NCBI RefSeq assembly: GCF_900113905.1
Contig: NZ_FORC01000005.1
Span: 124,001-188,000 of the forward strand
DNA length: 64,000 nucleotides
Direction of reading: 5' to 3'
Origin: Phytopseudomonas argentinensis
GTDB taxonomy: Bacteria > Pseudomonadota > Gammaproteobacteria > Pseudomonadales > Pseudomonadaceae
Part shown: one piece after another, positions 31,880-42,589 of the stretch
Numbering within the stretch: the first letter of the stretch is position 1
How the letters are laid out: each line of letters opens with the position of its first letter
Program-made: the position numbers and the translations under genes
Notes under the pieces: model-generated
Told to the model about the DNA's origin: nothing
Databases searched by the model: none
Seen by the model: only the letters and a program-made list of their open reading frames with translations

Positions 31880-32764
31880 ATGGATATCAAGCAGCTCAAG
31901 TTTCTGATCGCCCTCGACGAAACCCGCCACTTCGGCCAGGCGGCCACCCGCTGTCATGTCACCCAGCCGACGCTGTCGATGCGCCTGCGCAACCTGGAGA
32001 ACGAACTCGGCCTGGAGCTGGTACGCCGTGGCCAGCGCTTCGAAGGCTTCACCGCCGAAGGCGAGCGGGTACTGGCCTGGGCGCGCAGCCTGATGGCCGC
32101 CCATGATGGCCTGTATGCCGAGGCTGCAGCCTGCCGTGGGCAGCTGGTCGGCACCCTGCGCCTGGGGGTGGTGCCGTTGTCCGGTTTCGACCCCATGGAG
32201 CTGGTGCGGCTGTTCGCCGAGCAGCACCCGGGGCTGCGTTTCCAGCTGTTCGCCCTAAGCAGCGACCAGATTCTCGAGCGTCTGGGCAGCAACCAGCTGG
32301 ATCTGGGCCTCTCCTACCTGGACCGCCTGGATCGCGAGCACTTCGACAGCCTGGAGCTGGCCCCCACACGCATGGGCCTGCTGTACGACCGCCGCCACTT
32401 CCAGTTCACCGAAACCACCCTGCGCTGGGAGAGCCTGATCGACCTGCCCCTGGGCTTGCTGTCGGCCGGCATGCACTTTCGCCAATCCATCGACCACTGT
32501 TTCCGCTCTCGCGGCCTGACCCCCCTGCCCAAACTGGAAACCGATGCCGTTCACCAACTGCTGCAAGCCGTCAGCGCCGGGCTGTGCTGCTCGATCATGC
32601 CGCTGCGCAACGGCCTGGCCGAATTCACCAACGAGCTGATCCTCACGCCCATCGAGGACGCCCACACCCTGGCGCCCCTGGGCCTGATCATGCGCCATGG
32701 CGCGCCCCGCTCGCCCCTGGCAGAAGCCTGCTTCAGCGAAGCGCGCACGCTGATCAACGCCTGA
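31880..32764 (+). CDS. LysR-family transcriptional regulator
   Basis: A 294-residue regulator with an N-terminal winged helix (MDIKQLKFLIALDETRHFGQ, then AATRCHVTQPTLSMRLRNLE) and a C-terminal effector domain (about 90-290, with LRLGVVPLSGFDPMELVRLF). It resembles the LysR branch common in pseudomonads but I cannot name the effector or target. The gene ends inside the convergent transporter gene by 11 bp. The neighbouring retS is on the same strand, 69 bp upstream. Confidence 0.85.
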   Translation: MDIKQLKFLIALDETRHFGQAATRCHVTQPTLSMRLRNLENELGLELVRRGQRFEGFTAEGERVLAWARSLMAAHDGLYAEAAACRGQLVGTLRLGVVPLSGFDPMELVRLFAEQHPGLRFQLFALSSDQILERLGSNQLDLGLSYLDRLDREHFDSLELAPTRMGLLYDRRHFQFTETTLRWESLIDLPLGLLSAGMHFRQSIDHCFRSRGLTPLPKLETDAVHQLLQAVSAGLCCSIMPLRNGLAEFTNELILTPIEDAHTLAPLGLIMRHGAPRSPLAEACFSEARTLINA

Positions 32765-34082
32765 TCGACGCTGCGTTTTCGTCACCGGGCGGCTGAACGG
32801 CGGTTGCACCGCGATCGGCACGGCCGCCCAGGTACCAGCCCAACAACCCCCATACGGCGGCGCACAGTGCACCGATCAGGGCGATCAGCGCCACGCCTTG
32901 GCCGAACAGGTCGAGCAGGCTCTTGGCCCAACCGCTGAGGGCATCGCCGCCGCGATAGACCACGGTGTCGATGAAGTTCTTGGCCTTGTACTTGCTCTCG
33001 GCATCCAGCGGCGCGAAGAGCATTTCCCGACCCGGGCGCACGAAGGCGTATTCGCCGACACGCCGCACGATCATCAGGCCGGCCAGTACCGCGAAGGTGG
33101 GCGTCATGGCCAGGGCCAGAAAGCCTGCGCACATCAGGATCGGCACAGCGGCCAACAGGCTACGCACGCCGAGGCGCTGGGCCACGCGGCTGGTGATGAA
33201 CAGCTGGGCCAGCAGCGCGCCGGCCTGCACCACGAAATCGATCAGCCCGAAGACCCGCACCTGCTCGTTACGCTCGGGAAACAGCTCGGCCACCAGCCGC
33301 GCCTGCTCGAAGTACAGGAAGGTGGTCGTGGTGGCGAGCAGGATGACGAAGGCACAGATGCCCAGCAGATAGGACGATCCCAGGATCCGCGTCACTCCGC
33401 TGAACGGGTTCCCCGCCACCGGCTGCCGCGGACTCTCCGCCGGACTGGCGCCCGGCCGCCCAGCGCCGGCGTACTCACGCCAAGCCATCAGGTGATGCTT
33501 GAGCGCCAGCGCAGCGGCCAACAGCACTGCCGCCAGCAGCGCCAGGCCACTGGCCCCGATACCCCCGGCCAGCAACGCGCTCAACGCCGGGCCGGCCAGG
33601 CCGCCAACGCTGGCGCCCGCAGCGATAAAGGCGAACAGGCGCCTGGCCTGGGGCGAGTCGAATACATCGGCCATCAGGCTCCAGGCCACCGAGACCACGA
33701 ACAGGTTGTAGACCGATATCCACACGTAGAACCCTCGCGCCAGCCACAGGCTGTCGGCCACCAGCCAGAATGCCAGCGCGAAGGCCAGCAGGTTGACGCA
33801 GAAGAAGCCGTATACCCAGTCGATGAAGCGGATACGAGGCACCCGTGAGTTGAGCCAGGCGAACAGCGGAACGGCCAGCAGCATGACCACGAAGGTGGCG
33901 GTGAACAGCCATTGCAGGTTGTCCACCCCGGCCTGGATGCCCATCGACTCGCGAATCGGCCGCAGCATGAAGTAGCCACAGAACAGGCAGAAGAACAATG
34001 CAAAACCGGCCAGCGCCGCAGTCAGCTCGCCGGGCTGCGCGTTGATGGCGCGCGCCAGGCGCTGGGGCAGGGAAAGGGTCAT
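32754..34082 (-). CDS. MFS / NTP-NDP exchange (TlcC-like) transporter
   Basis: A 442-residue protein with about 12 membrane helices. The N-terminus GFALFFCLFCGYFMLRPIRE and DVFDSPQARRLFAFIAAGAS, plus KNFIDTVVYRGGDALSGWAK, fit the ATP:ADP antiporter-like family. In parasites members import host ATP; in free-living bacteria their substrate is unknown. The gene is monocistronic as far as can be seen and overlaps the 3' end of the LysR gene tail to tail. Confidence 0.75.
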   Translation of the reverse strand: MTLSLPQRLARAINAQPGELTAALAGFALFFCLFCGYFMLRPIRESMGIQAGVDNLQWLFTATFVVMLLAVPLFAWLNSRVPRIRFIDWVYGFFCVNLLAFALAFWLVADSLWLARGFYVWISVYNLFVVSVAWSLMADVFDSPQARRLFAFIAAGASVGGLAGPALSALLAGGIGASGLALLAAVLLAAALALKHHLMAWREYAGAGRPGASPAESPRQPVAGNPFSGVTRILGSSYLLGICAFVILLATTTTFLYFEQARLVAELFPERNEQVRVFGLIDFVVQAGALLAQLFITSRVAQRLGVRSLLAAVPILMCAGFLALAMTPTFAVLAGLMIVRRVGEYAFVRPGREMLFAPLDAESKYKAKNFIDTVVYRGGDALSGWAKSLLDLFGQGVALIALIGALCAAVWGLLGWYLGGRADRGATAVQPPGDENAASIRR

Positions 34083-34154
34083 GGCGTATCGGCTTCCGGG
34101 CGTCGAAAGGTGCAGTATGGCTCACGGCACCACGCCTACCCCGGCAGCGGCCTG

Positions 34155-36080
<1,926 letters not shown>

Positions 36081-36193
36081 GAGCTGTCACTCCGTTGACC
36101 GCTGAATGGCCAATAACCGTAACCTGTGTGGCATGCATTTCACAGCGCACAGCCACCCGGGGACTGCGAGAAGTGTTGCACCATAAATGACAA

Positions 36194-36211
36194 AGCCGCC
36201 CGAAGGCGGCT
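36194..36211 (-). terminator. Rho-independent terminator after pckA
   Basis: Read on the minus strand, AGCCGCC, loop TTCG, GGCGGCT is followed by TTTG and a T-containing tract, 22 bp after the pckA stop. Confidence 0.8.
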
Positions 36212-36233
36212 CTGTCAGCAAGCACAGGTCAGC

Positions 36234-37775
36234 TTACAGCTGCGGGCCGGCGCTCTTGATGGCATCGCTCACTTCGAACTTGGTGAAGTTGTCGATGAAC
36301 AGCTTGGCCAGGCCTTTGGCGGCCTCGTCGTAGGCGTTCTTGTCAGCCCAGGTGTTGCGCGGGTTGAGCAGGTTGGTCTCGACGCCCGGAACGGCTTTCG
36401 GCACGTCCAGGTTGATGATCGGCAGGTGCTCGGTTTCGGTACCGATCAGCGCGCCGCTCTGGATCGCGGCGATCACGCCACGGGTGGTCGGGATGTTGAA
36501 GCGCTTGCCGACGCCGTAGCCGCCACCGGTCCAGCCGGTGTTGACCAGATAGACCTTGGAGCCGAAGGCCTGGATGCGCTTGATCAGCAGCTCGGCGTAG
36601 ACGCCGGCCGGGCGCGGGAAGAAGGGAGCGCCGAAGCAGGTGGAGAAGGTCGACTTGATGCCGGGACCCGAACCCATTTCGGTGGAACCGACCAGGGCGG
36701 TGTAGCCGGACAGGAAGTGGTAGGCCGCCTGCTCTTCGTTGAGGATCGACACCGGCGGCAGTACGCCAGTCAGGTCGCAGGTCAGGAAGATCACCGCGTT
36801 CGGCTCGCCACCCAGGTTCTTCTCGCTGCGCTTCTCGACGAACTCCAGCGGGTAGGCAGCGCGGCTGTTCTGGGTCAGGCTGTCGTCGCTGTAATCCGGC
36901 TTGCGCTGCTCGTCGAGCACCACGTTCTCCAGCACCGTGCCGAACTTGATGGCTTTCCAGATCACCGGCTCGTTCTTCTCGGAGAGGTCGATGCACTTGG
37001 CATAGCAACCGCCCTCGATGTTGAACACCACGCCAGTGCCCCAGCCGTGCTCGTCGTCACCGATCAGGTAACGGCTTTCATCGGCGGACAGGGTGGTCTT
37101 GCCGGTGCCGGACAGACCGAAGAACAGGGTCACGTCGCCTTCTTCACCGATGTTGGCCGCGCAGTGCATCGGCAGCACGTCGGCGGCCGGCAGCAGGAAG
37201 TTCTGCACGCTGAACATGGCTTTCTTCATTTCACCGGCGTAACGCATGCCGGCGATCAGCACCTTCTTCTGGGCGAAGTTGATGATCACGCAGCCATCGG
37301 AGTTGGTGCCGTCACGCTCCGGTACGCACTCGAAGTTGGCGACGTTGAGAACCTGCCACTCCTGCTTGCCGGACGGGTTGTACTGGGCCGGCTCGATGAA
37401 CAGCTGACGGCCGAACAGGTTCTGCCAGGCGGTGGCAGTGGTCATCTTGACCGGCAGGTAGTGCGCTTCGGCGGAACCTACATGAACGTGGGAAACGAAG
37501 CTGTCCTGGGCATCGGAGAAGGCTTGTACGCGATCCCACAGGGCATCGAACTTGTCGGCTGGAAACTTGCGGTTGATCGGGCCCCAGCCGATATCGGCCG
37601 AGGTGCTCGGCTCGTCGACGATGAAGCGGTCGACCGGAGAACGCCCGGTACGGTGGCCGGTGCGTACAACCAGAGCACCGGTGGACGCCAGTTCGCCTTC
37701 ACCGCGACGAAGGGCTTCTTCGACCAGTTGGGCAGTGCTGATGTCGGTGTACACAGCGTTGTTGGCTTGCGTCAT
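36234..37775 (-). CDS. pckA: Phosphoenolpyruvate carboxykinase (ATP)
   Basis: Gluconeogenic enzyme of 513 residues that converts oxaloacetate and ATP to PEP. It shows RSPVDRFIVDEPS, the P-loop FFGLSGTGKTTLSAD, metal-binding LIGDDEHGW and the adenine-region segment NTGWTGGGYGVGKRFN. The start is ATG 37775 (MTQANNAVYTD). It lies 154 bp after hslO on the same strand with a palindrome between them. Confidence 0.97.
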   Translation of the reverse strand: MTQANNAVYTDISTAQLVEEALRRGEGELASTGALVVRTGHRTGRSPVDRFIVDEPSTSADIGWGPINRKFPADKFDALWDRVQAFSDAQDSFVSHVHVGSAEAHYLPVKMTTATAWQNLFGRQLFIEPAQYNPSGKQEWQVLNVANFECVPERDGTNSDGCVIINFAQKKVLIAGMRYAGEMKKAMFSVQNFLLPAADVLPMHCAANIGEEGDVTLFFGLSGTGKTTLSADESRYLIGDDEHGWGTGVVFNIEGGCYAKCIDLSEKNEPVIWKAIKFGTVLENVVLDEQRKPDYSDDSLTQNSRAAYPLEFVEKRSEKNLGGEPNAVIFLTCDLTGVLPPVSILNEEQAAYHFLSGYTALVGSTEMGSGPGIKSTFSTCFGAPFFPRPAGVYAELLIKRIQAFGSKVYLVNTGWTGGGYGVGKRFNIPTTRGVIAAIQSGALIGTETEHLPIINLDVPKAVPGVETNLLNPRNTWADKNAYDEAAKGLAKLFIDNFTKFEVSDAIKSAGPQL

Positions 37776-37816
37776 GTGAGTCCCCGTCGGCCGAACGGCC
37801 GAGTCTTCCAAACGTT

Positions 37817-37843
37817 TGTAGCCCTGCGCGGAGCAGGGCTACA
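37817..37843. repeat. 11-bp perfect palindrome between hslO and pckA
   Basis: TGTAGCCCTGC and GCAGGGCTACA flank a 5-nt loop, forming a strong hairpin on either strand. It has the look of a REP-type element (TGTAGCCC start) and could also end hslO transcription. A second short palindrome (CGGCCGAACGGCCG) lies at about 37791-37801. Confidence 0.6.
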
Positions 37844-37929
37844 GCTAAAAAAGTGCGCGGATTATGCCAGAAAAGCGGGCTACGGGTGCAGCCCCCGATT
37901 CAGAACAGCCTGCGCGTTGTTGACAGCCC

Positions 37930-38817
37930 TCAGTGACGGGTGTCGGAGGGCTGCTGACTGCCACCGCCGGCGAACAGCTGAGCGATATCGGCAGCATCGA
38001 AGCCATAGCGTTCGTTGCAGAACTGACAGTCGATTTCCACGCGGCCGTTATGCTCGCTGACCAGCAGCTCGGCATCGGCACGCCCTAAACTGACCAGCGC
38101 TTTGGCCGAGCGTTCACGCGAGCAGCTACAACGGAAGCGAATGGCCCGCGGCTCGAACAGGCGAACCGTCTCCTGGTGATACAGGCGATGCAGCACGGTT
38201 TCGTTGTCCAGGCCCAGCAATTCCTCGTTCTGCAGGGTGTTGGCCAGGGTCACCAGGTGCTCCCAGCTGGCGGCGCGCTCGTCGTCGTCGGGCAGGCGAT
38301 CGGCTGGCAGTTGCTGGAGCAGCAAGCCGCGGGCACGCAGACCATCGGCGCACAGCCAGAAACGCGTGGCCAGCTGCTCGGACGTGGCGAAGTAGTTGCT
38401 CAGGCAATCGGCCAGGGTGTCGCCGTCCAGCGAAACGATGCCCTGGTAGCGCTGGCCCTGTTTAGGGTCGACGGTCATCGCCAGCACGCCTTCGGGCATC
38501 AGCTGCGGCAATCCGTCGCCCTCGGCGATGCGTTCGGCCTCGAAACGGGCGATGCCGCGCACGTCGCCTTCGCTGGAACACTCCACCATCAACAACGGCA
38601 CCGGGCCCTCGGAGCGCACCTGCAGCACCAGCAGGCCGTCGAACTTCAGGGTGCCGACCAGCAGGGAGGCAGCAGCCAGCAGCTCGCCCAGCAGTTGCGC
38701 CACCGGGCGCGGGTAGTCGTGCTTGGCCAGCACCTGCTGATAGCTGCCGGACAGCCCGACCAGCTCACCGCGCACATCGGTGTCGTCGAAAATAAAGCGT
38801 TGGGTGAAGTCGGACAT
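37930..38817 (-). CDS. hslO: Redox-activated chaperone Hsp33
   Basis: Holdase of 295 residues activated by oxidation of its C-terminal zinc centre. The zinc ligands are CxC in RFRCSCSRER (about 232-234) and CxxC in CQFCNERY (about 264-267), with the usual spacing. The start is the ATG at 38817 (MSDFTQRFIFDDTDVRGE). It diverges from the PAP2 gene and precedes pckA, as in P. aeruginosa. Confidence 0.96.
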   Translation of the reverse strand: MSDFTQRFIFDDTDVRGELVGLSGSYQQVLAKHDYPRPVAQLLGELLAAASLLVGTLKFDGLLVLQVRSEGPVPLLMVECSSEGDVRGIARFEAERIAEGDGLPQLMPEGVLAMTVDPKQGQRYQGIVSLDGDTLADCLSNYFATSEQLATRFWLCADGLRARGLLLQQLPADRLPDDDERAASWEHLVTLANTLQNEELLGLDNETVLHRLYHQETVRLFEPRAIRFRCSCSRERSAKALVSLGRADAELLVSEHNGRVEIDCQFCNERYGFDAADIAQLFAGGGSQQPSDTRH

Positions 38818-39032
38818 AACGGCTCGCCTGCTGATGGATGCAAGACGGACCAGGAGCGCACCCCTGGACCGGGGGGCCGGCAATTTTAGGCGCAAACACG
38901 GCGTCGACCAAGTTGAATGCGAAGAACGGCCAAGGCGCCGCTGCCTGAACGCCGGCTGAACAAAGCCGGGAAACACGCCAGCCAGGTGCCCAGGCTGCCT
39001 AGAATTGGCGGTTTTCCTCGAAAGCCCTCGCC

Positions 39033-39824
39033 ATGCATCTCGCTCTCAACGCCCAATGGCGCCCTCGCGCGCTCATCATCAGCCATCTGCTCATCGCCCT
39101 GCTGTTCGCCAGCTGGTTGTGGCCGGTCACCCGCCTGTACTGGAACCAGTTCGATGTGTGGCTGTTCCATCTGCTCAACGATCCCGTACATGCCGCCGGC
39201 CTGTGGGCGCATATCTGGGCCATCGGCAGCATGCGCCCGGTGGACGCGGGCGTCGGTGTGGTGATGCTGGCGATCATGCTGCGCGCCGGCCTGATCTTCC
39301 CGGCCAACCAAGTACGCACCGGGCTGTATGCGTTTCTGGTCGCGCTGATCGTCATGCTGCTGATGCGCGTGGGCTTTTCCGACCTGGTCGAGTACATGGG
39401 CTGGCAGCATGCCAGTCCTTCACTGCAGATTGACGGCAGCGCACGGTTGACCGAGATGTTCCCGGCCTGGGAAGAACGCTGGGATCTCAAGGACAGCGCC
39501 AGCCGCAGCTTCCCAGGCGACCACGCCTCGGTACTGATGATCTGGGCAATGTTCTGCAGCTTCTTCGTCAGCGGCTGGCGGCGCCTGCTGGTGTGGACGG
39601 TGGCGGTGGTCGGCATGCTGCCGCGCCTGGTCGCTGGCGCCCATTGGGGCGCGGACGCCCTGGTCGGCGGCGTGCTGCTCAGCGTGCTGGGCATCGCCTG
39701 GAGTTGCTACACGCCGCTGGCCTACCGCGCCAGCGCGGCTATCGAGCGTGCCACTGCGCCGTTGATGCGACCCCTGGCACGGCTGCCGGTGATCGGCGCC
39801 TTCGCGGTGGTCAGCGGGCGCTGA
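39033..39824 (+). CDS. PAP2-family membrane phosphatase
   Basis: A 263-residue protein with about six membrane helices. The phosphatase signature is split as RSFPGDHAS (in place of PSGH) and PRLVAGAHWGADALVGG (SRxxxxxHxxxD type). Members dephosphorylate lipid phosphates such as phosphatidic acid or undecaprenyl pyrophosphate, with some acting on lipid A. The substrate here is not known. It converges on hslR. Confidence 0.85.
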   Translation: MHLALNAQWRPRALIISHLLIALLFASWLWPVTRLYWNQFDVWLFHLLNDPVHAAGLWAHIWAIGSMRPVDAGVGVVMLAIMLRAGLIFPANQVRTGLYAFLVALIVMLLMRVGFSDLVEYMGWQHASPSLQIDGSARLTEMFPAWEERWDLKDSASRSFPGDHASVLMIWAMFCSFFVSGWRRLLVWTVAVVGMLPRLVAGAHWGADALVGGVLLSVLGIAWSCYTPLAYRASAAIERATAPLMRPLARLPVIGAFAVVSGR

Positions 39825-39850
39825 TCACTGCGCGCGCAGAGCAGGCCACC

Positions 39851-40276
39851 CTACTCCACCCACTCCCCGGAACCGCCGCGCAGGTAGAACAGCTGCCGGC
39901 GCTGCTTCTTGCTCGGCCGCCCCTCGGTCTGCACGCCCAGGGCACCAGCCTTGCGCTGCTCGGCCGCCTTCTCGCGGCGCACGATACTCTCGCCGGTCTC
40001 GGCGTATAGGGTCTGTGCCTCGGGCGCCCCGCGACGCACCACCGATAGCGCCTGCACCACCACGGTTCGTTCATCGAAACCAGTACGAATCACGTACTCT
40101 TCGCCCACCTTCGGCTCCTTGCCCGGCTTGCAGCGCTCACCGCGACAATGCACCTTGCCGCCTTCGATCGCCGCCTTGGCCAGCGCCCGGGTTTTATAGA
40201 AGCGTGCGGCCCACAGCCATTTATCCAAGCGAACCTTGTCATCGGCATCCTGCTTTGCCACCCTTACCTCACTCAT
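39851..40276 (-). CDS. hslR: Heat-shock protein 15, S4-domain RNA-binding
   Basis: A 141-residue protein with an S4 RNA-binding domain at the N-terminus (KVRLDKWLWAARFYKTRALA, then AIEGGKVHCRGERCKPG) and a basic C-terminal tail (RPSKKQRRQLFYLR). Hsp15 rescues stalled 50S subunits carrying a nascent chain. I chose ATG 40276 (MSEVRVAKQDADD); the frame extends upstream without resemblance. It diverges from rimA. Confidence 0.93.
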   Translation of the reverse strand: MSEVRVAKQDADDKVRLDKWLWAARFYKTRALAKAAIEGGKVHCRGERCKPGKEPKVGEEYVIRTGFDERTVVVQALSVVRRGAPEAQTLYAETGESIVRREKAAEQRKAGALGVQTEGRPSKKQRRQLFYLRGGSGEWVE

Positions 40277-40354
40277 TGCAATTCTTTCCACACTCCAGCC
40301 TGTGCGCATTGTCCGATGCATGCAAGCCCGAGCGATCCTCATTCTGGAGCAGCG

Positions 40355-41146
40355 GTGACCCACTTTCCCAGCGATCTTGTCCATCCCGAAAAATGCCGTG
40401 GCTGCCAGGGCAGCCCGGAGCTGGATTTCGACTTTCATTTCGCCTTCCAGCCGATCATCGACATTCGCAGCCGCCAGGTGTTCGCCCACGAGGCGCTGGT
40501 GCGCGGGCCGGCAGGTGAAGGTGCACTGTCGGTGCTCGAGCGCGTCAACGACGACAACCGCTACCGTTTCGACCAACGCTGCCGCACCCAGGCGATAGCC
40601 GAAGCCAAACAGCTGGGCGTGTCCAGCCACCTGTCGATCAACTTCCTGCCCAATGCCGTGTACCGCCCCGAGCTGTGCATCCGCAGCACCCTGGAAGCGG
40701 CGCGCCAGCATGACTTCCCGCTCGACCGGTTGATTTTCGAGACCCTGGAAAGCGACCACATGGCCGACAGCAAGCACCTGACCAACATTCTGCGCCAGTA
40801 CCAGGAGTTCGGCTTCAAGACCGCCATCGACGACTTCGGTGCTGGCCACTCGGGCCTCACCCTGTTGGCCGACTTCCAGCCCGACCTGATCAAACTGGAC
40901 ATGGCGCTGATCCGTGACGTCGACCGAGACAAGGCGCGGCAGGCCATCGTGCGCGGCATCCTCAACATTTGTAACGATCTGGGTGTAACGGTGATCGCCG
41001 AAGGGATCGAAACGCCGGGCGAACGCGACTTCCTCGCCGCCAGCGGCATCGATCTGATGCAGGGTTACCTGTTTGCCAAGCCGATGTTCCGAGGGTTACC
41101 GGCGATCGCCGAAACGGCGTGGGCGTCAGCCACGGTAACCCACTGA
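40355..41146 (+). CDS. rimA: EAL-domain c-di-GMP phosphodiesterase (RimA-like)
   Basis: A 263-residue stand-alone EAL protein. The catalytic residues are all visible: EAL in AHEALVRGP, Asn in LSINFLPN, Glu in LIFETLES, the DD of TAIDDFGAGHSG, Lys in DLIKLDMALI and Glu in VIAEGIETPGE, followed by MQGYLFAKP. The N-terminus has a CRGCQG cysteine pair. I prefer the GTG at 40355, which has a GGAG site; an ATG at 40316 is the alternative. It leads into rimB and rimK. In P. fluorescens the rimABK operon couples c-di-GMP to ribosome modification. Confidence 0.9.
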   Translation: MTHFPSDLVHPEKCRGCQGSPELDFDFHFAFQPIIDIRSRQVFAHEALVRGPAGEGALSVLERVNDDNRYRFDQRCRTQAIAEAKQLGVSSHLSINFLPNAVYRPELCIRSTLEAARQHDFPLDRLIFETLESDHMADSKHLTNILRQYQEFGFKTAIDDFGAGHSGLTLLADFQPDLIKLDMALIRDVDRDKARQAIVRGILNICNDLGVTVIAEGIETPGERDFLAASGIDLMQGYLFAKPMFRGLPAIAETAWASATVTH

Positions 41147-41219
41147 CAGCGGTGCAGCGCAGCGGATTTCAGTACCATGCGCCTCTGACGTTGGCCCCTT
41201 GTAGAGACGGAACGCGTTC

Positions 41220-41687
41220 TTGAAGACATTCGACCACCTCAACGTGATCGGCCTGCGCGAGTGGGTGAACCTGCCGGAACTGGGCATCGTCGGTCTGCGC
41301 GCCAAGATCGACACGGGCGCCAGCACTTCGAGCCTGCACGCCAGCGATATTCAGCCGTTCGAGCGCGATGGCGAACGCTGGGTGCGCTTTACCGCCTATA
41401 TCGGTACCCAGGTGCAGCGTCGTCACCGCTGCGAGGCGCGTCTGGTCGCCTTGAAAACCATCAAGAGTTCCAATGGCCAGGCCCAGAGCCGCTACGTGAT
41501 CCGCACCAGCCTGATGCTCGGCGACCTGCAGTGGCCGGTGGAATTCACCCTGGCCAGCCGCAAGACCATGCGTTATCGCATGCTGCTCGGTTCCAAGGCG
41601 CTGGTGGATGGCCAATTGGTGGTCAACCCGGCGCTTACTTACGTACAAGACAAACCCGTGCTTCCCGACCCGACCGGTGACCAATGA
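41220..41687 (+). CDS. rimB: RimB retropepsin-like protease
   Basis: A 155-residue protein of the ATP-dependent zinc protease/retropepsin-like family associated with RimK. The aspartyl-protease motif is IDTGASTSSLHA near residue 30. The middle is basic, and the C-terminus includes RYRMLLGSKALVDGQLVVNP. The start is a TTG at 41220. It overlaps rimK by 4 bp (ATGA), so the two are coupled. In P. fluorescens RimB alters RimK activity toward ribosomal protein S6. Confidence 0.9.
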   Translation: MKTFDHLNVIGLREWVNLPELGIVGLRAKIDTGASTSSLHASDIQPFERDGERWVRFTAYIGTQVQRRHRCEARLVALKTIKSSNGQAQSRYVIRTSLMLGDLQWPVEFTLASRKTMRYRMLLGSKALVDGQLVVNPALTYVQDKPVLPDPTGDQ

Positions 41688-42589
41688 AAATCGCTGTGCT
41701 GTCGCGCAATCCGCGCCTGTATTCCACGCGTCGCCTGGTCGAAGCCGGGCAGCAGCGCGGCCATGAAATGGTGGTGATCGACACCCTGCGCGCCTACATG
41801 AACATCGCCAGCCACAAGCCGCAGATCCACTACCGCGGCAAGCCGCTGGAAGGCTTCGACGCGGTGATCCCGCGCATCGGTGCCTCGGTGACCTTCTATG
41901 GCTGCGCGGTGCTGCGCCAGTTCGAGATGATGGGCGTGGTGCCGCTCAACGAGTCGGTGGCCATCGCCCGCTCCCGTGACAAGCTGCGCTCGCTGCAGTT
42001 GCTGTCGCGGCGTGGCGTCGGCCTGCCGGTGACCGGCTTTGCCCATTCCCCGGACGATATTCCCGACCTGATCCAGATGGTCAACGGTGCACCGTTGGTG
42101 ATCAAGGTGCTCGAGGGCACCCAGGGAATCGGCGTGGTGCTGTGCGAGACCGAAAAGGCCGCCGAATCGGTGATCGAGGCGTTCATGGGCCTCAAGCAGA
42201 ACATCATGGTGCAGGAATACATCAAGGAAGCCGGCGGCGCCGACATCCGCTGCTTCGTGGTCGGCGACAAGGTCATCGCGGCGATGAAGCGCCAGGCCAA
42301 GCCCGGTGAATTTCGCTCCAACCTGCACCGCGGCGGCACCGCCAGCCTGATCAAGATCACCCCCGAAGAGCGCATGACCGCCATTCGCGCAGCCAAGGTC
42401 ATGGGCCTGTCGGTGGCCGGCGTCGACATCCTGCGTTCCAACCACGGCCCGCTGGTGATGGAAGTGAACTCCTCGCCGGGCCTGGAAGGCATCGAGGTGA
42501 CTACCGGCAAGGATGTCGCCGGGATGATCATCGGCTACCTGGAAAAGAACGGCGGCCCCAACCTGACACGCACCAAGGGCAAAGGATGA
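41684..42589 (+). CDS. rimK: Ribosomal protein S6 glutamate ligase RimK
   Basis: ATP-grasp ligase of 301 residues that adds glutamates to the C-terminus of ribosomal protein S6. Typical segments are MKIAVLSRNPRLYSTRRLVE, VIPRIGASVTFYGCAVLRQF, VIKVLEGTQGIGVVL and VMEVNSSPGLEGIE. It overlaps both neighbours by 4 bp, so rimB, rimK and the carboxypeptidase are probably one transcript. Confidence 0.97.
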   Translation: MKIAVLSRNPRLYSTRRLVEAGQQRGHEMVVIDTLRAYMNIASHKPQIHYRGKPLEGFDAVIPRIGASVTFYGCAVLRQFEMMGVVPLNESVAIARSRDKLRSLQLLSRRGVGLPVTGFAHSPDDIPDLIQMVNGAPLVIKVLEGTQGIGVVLCETEKAAESVIEAFMGLKQNIMVQEYIKEAGGADIRCFVVGDKVIAAMKRQAKPGEFRSNLHRGGTASLIKITPEERMTAIRAAKVMGLSVAGVDILRSNHGPLVMEVNSSPGLEGIEVTTGKDVAGMIIGYLEKNGGPNLTRTKGKG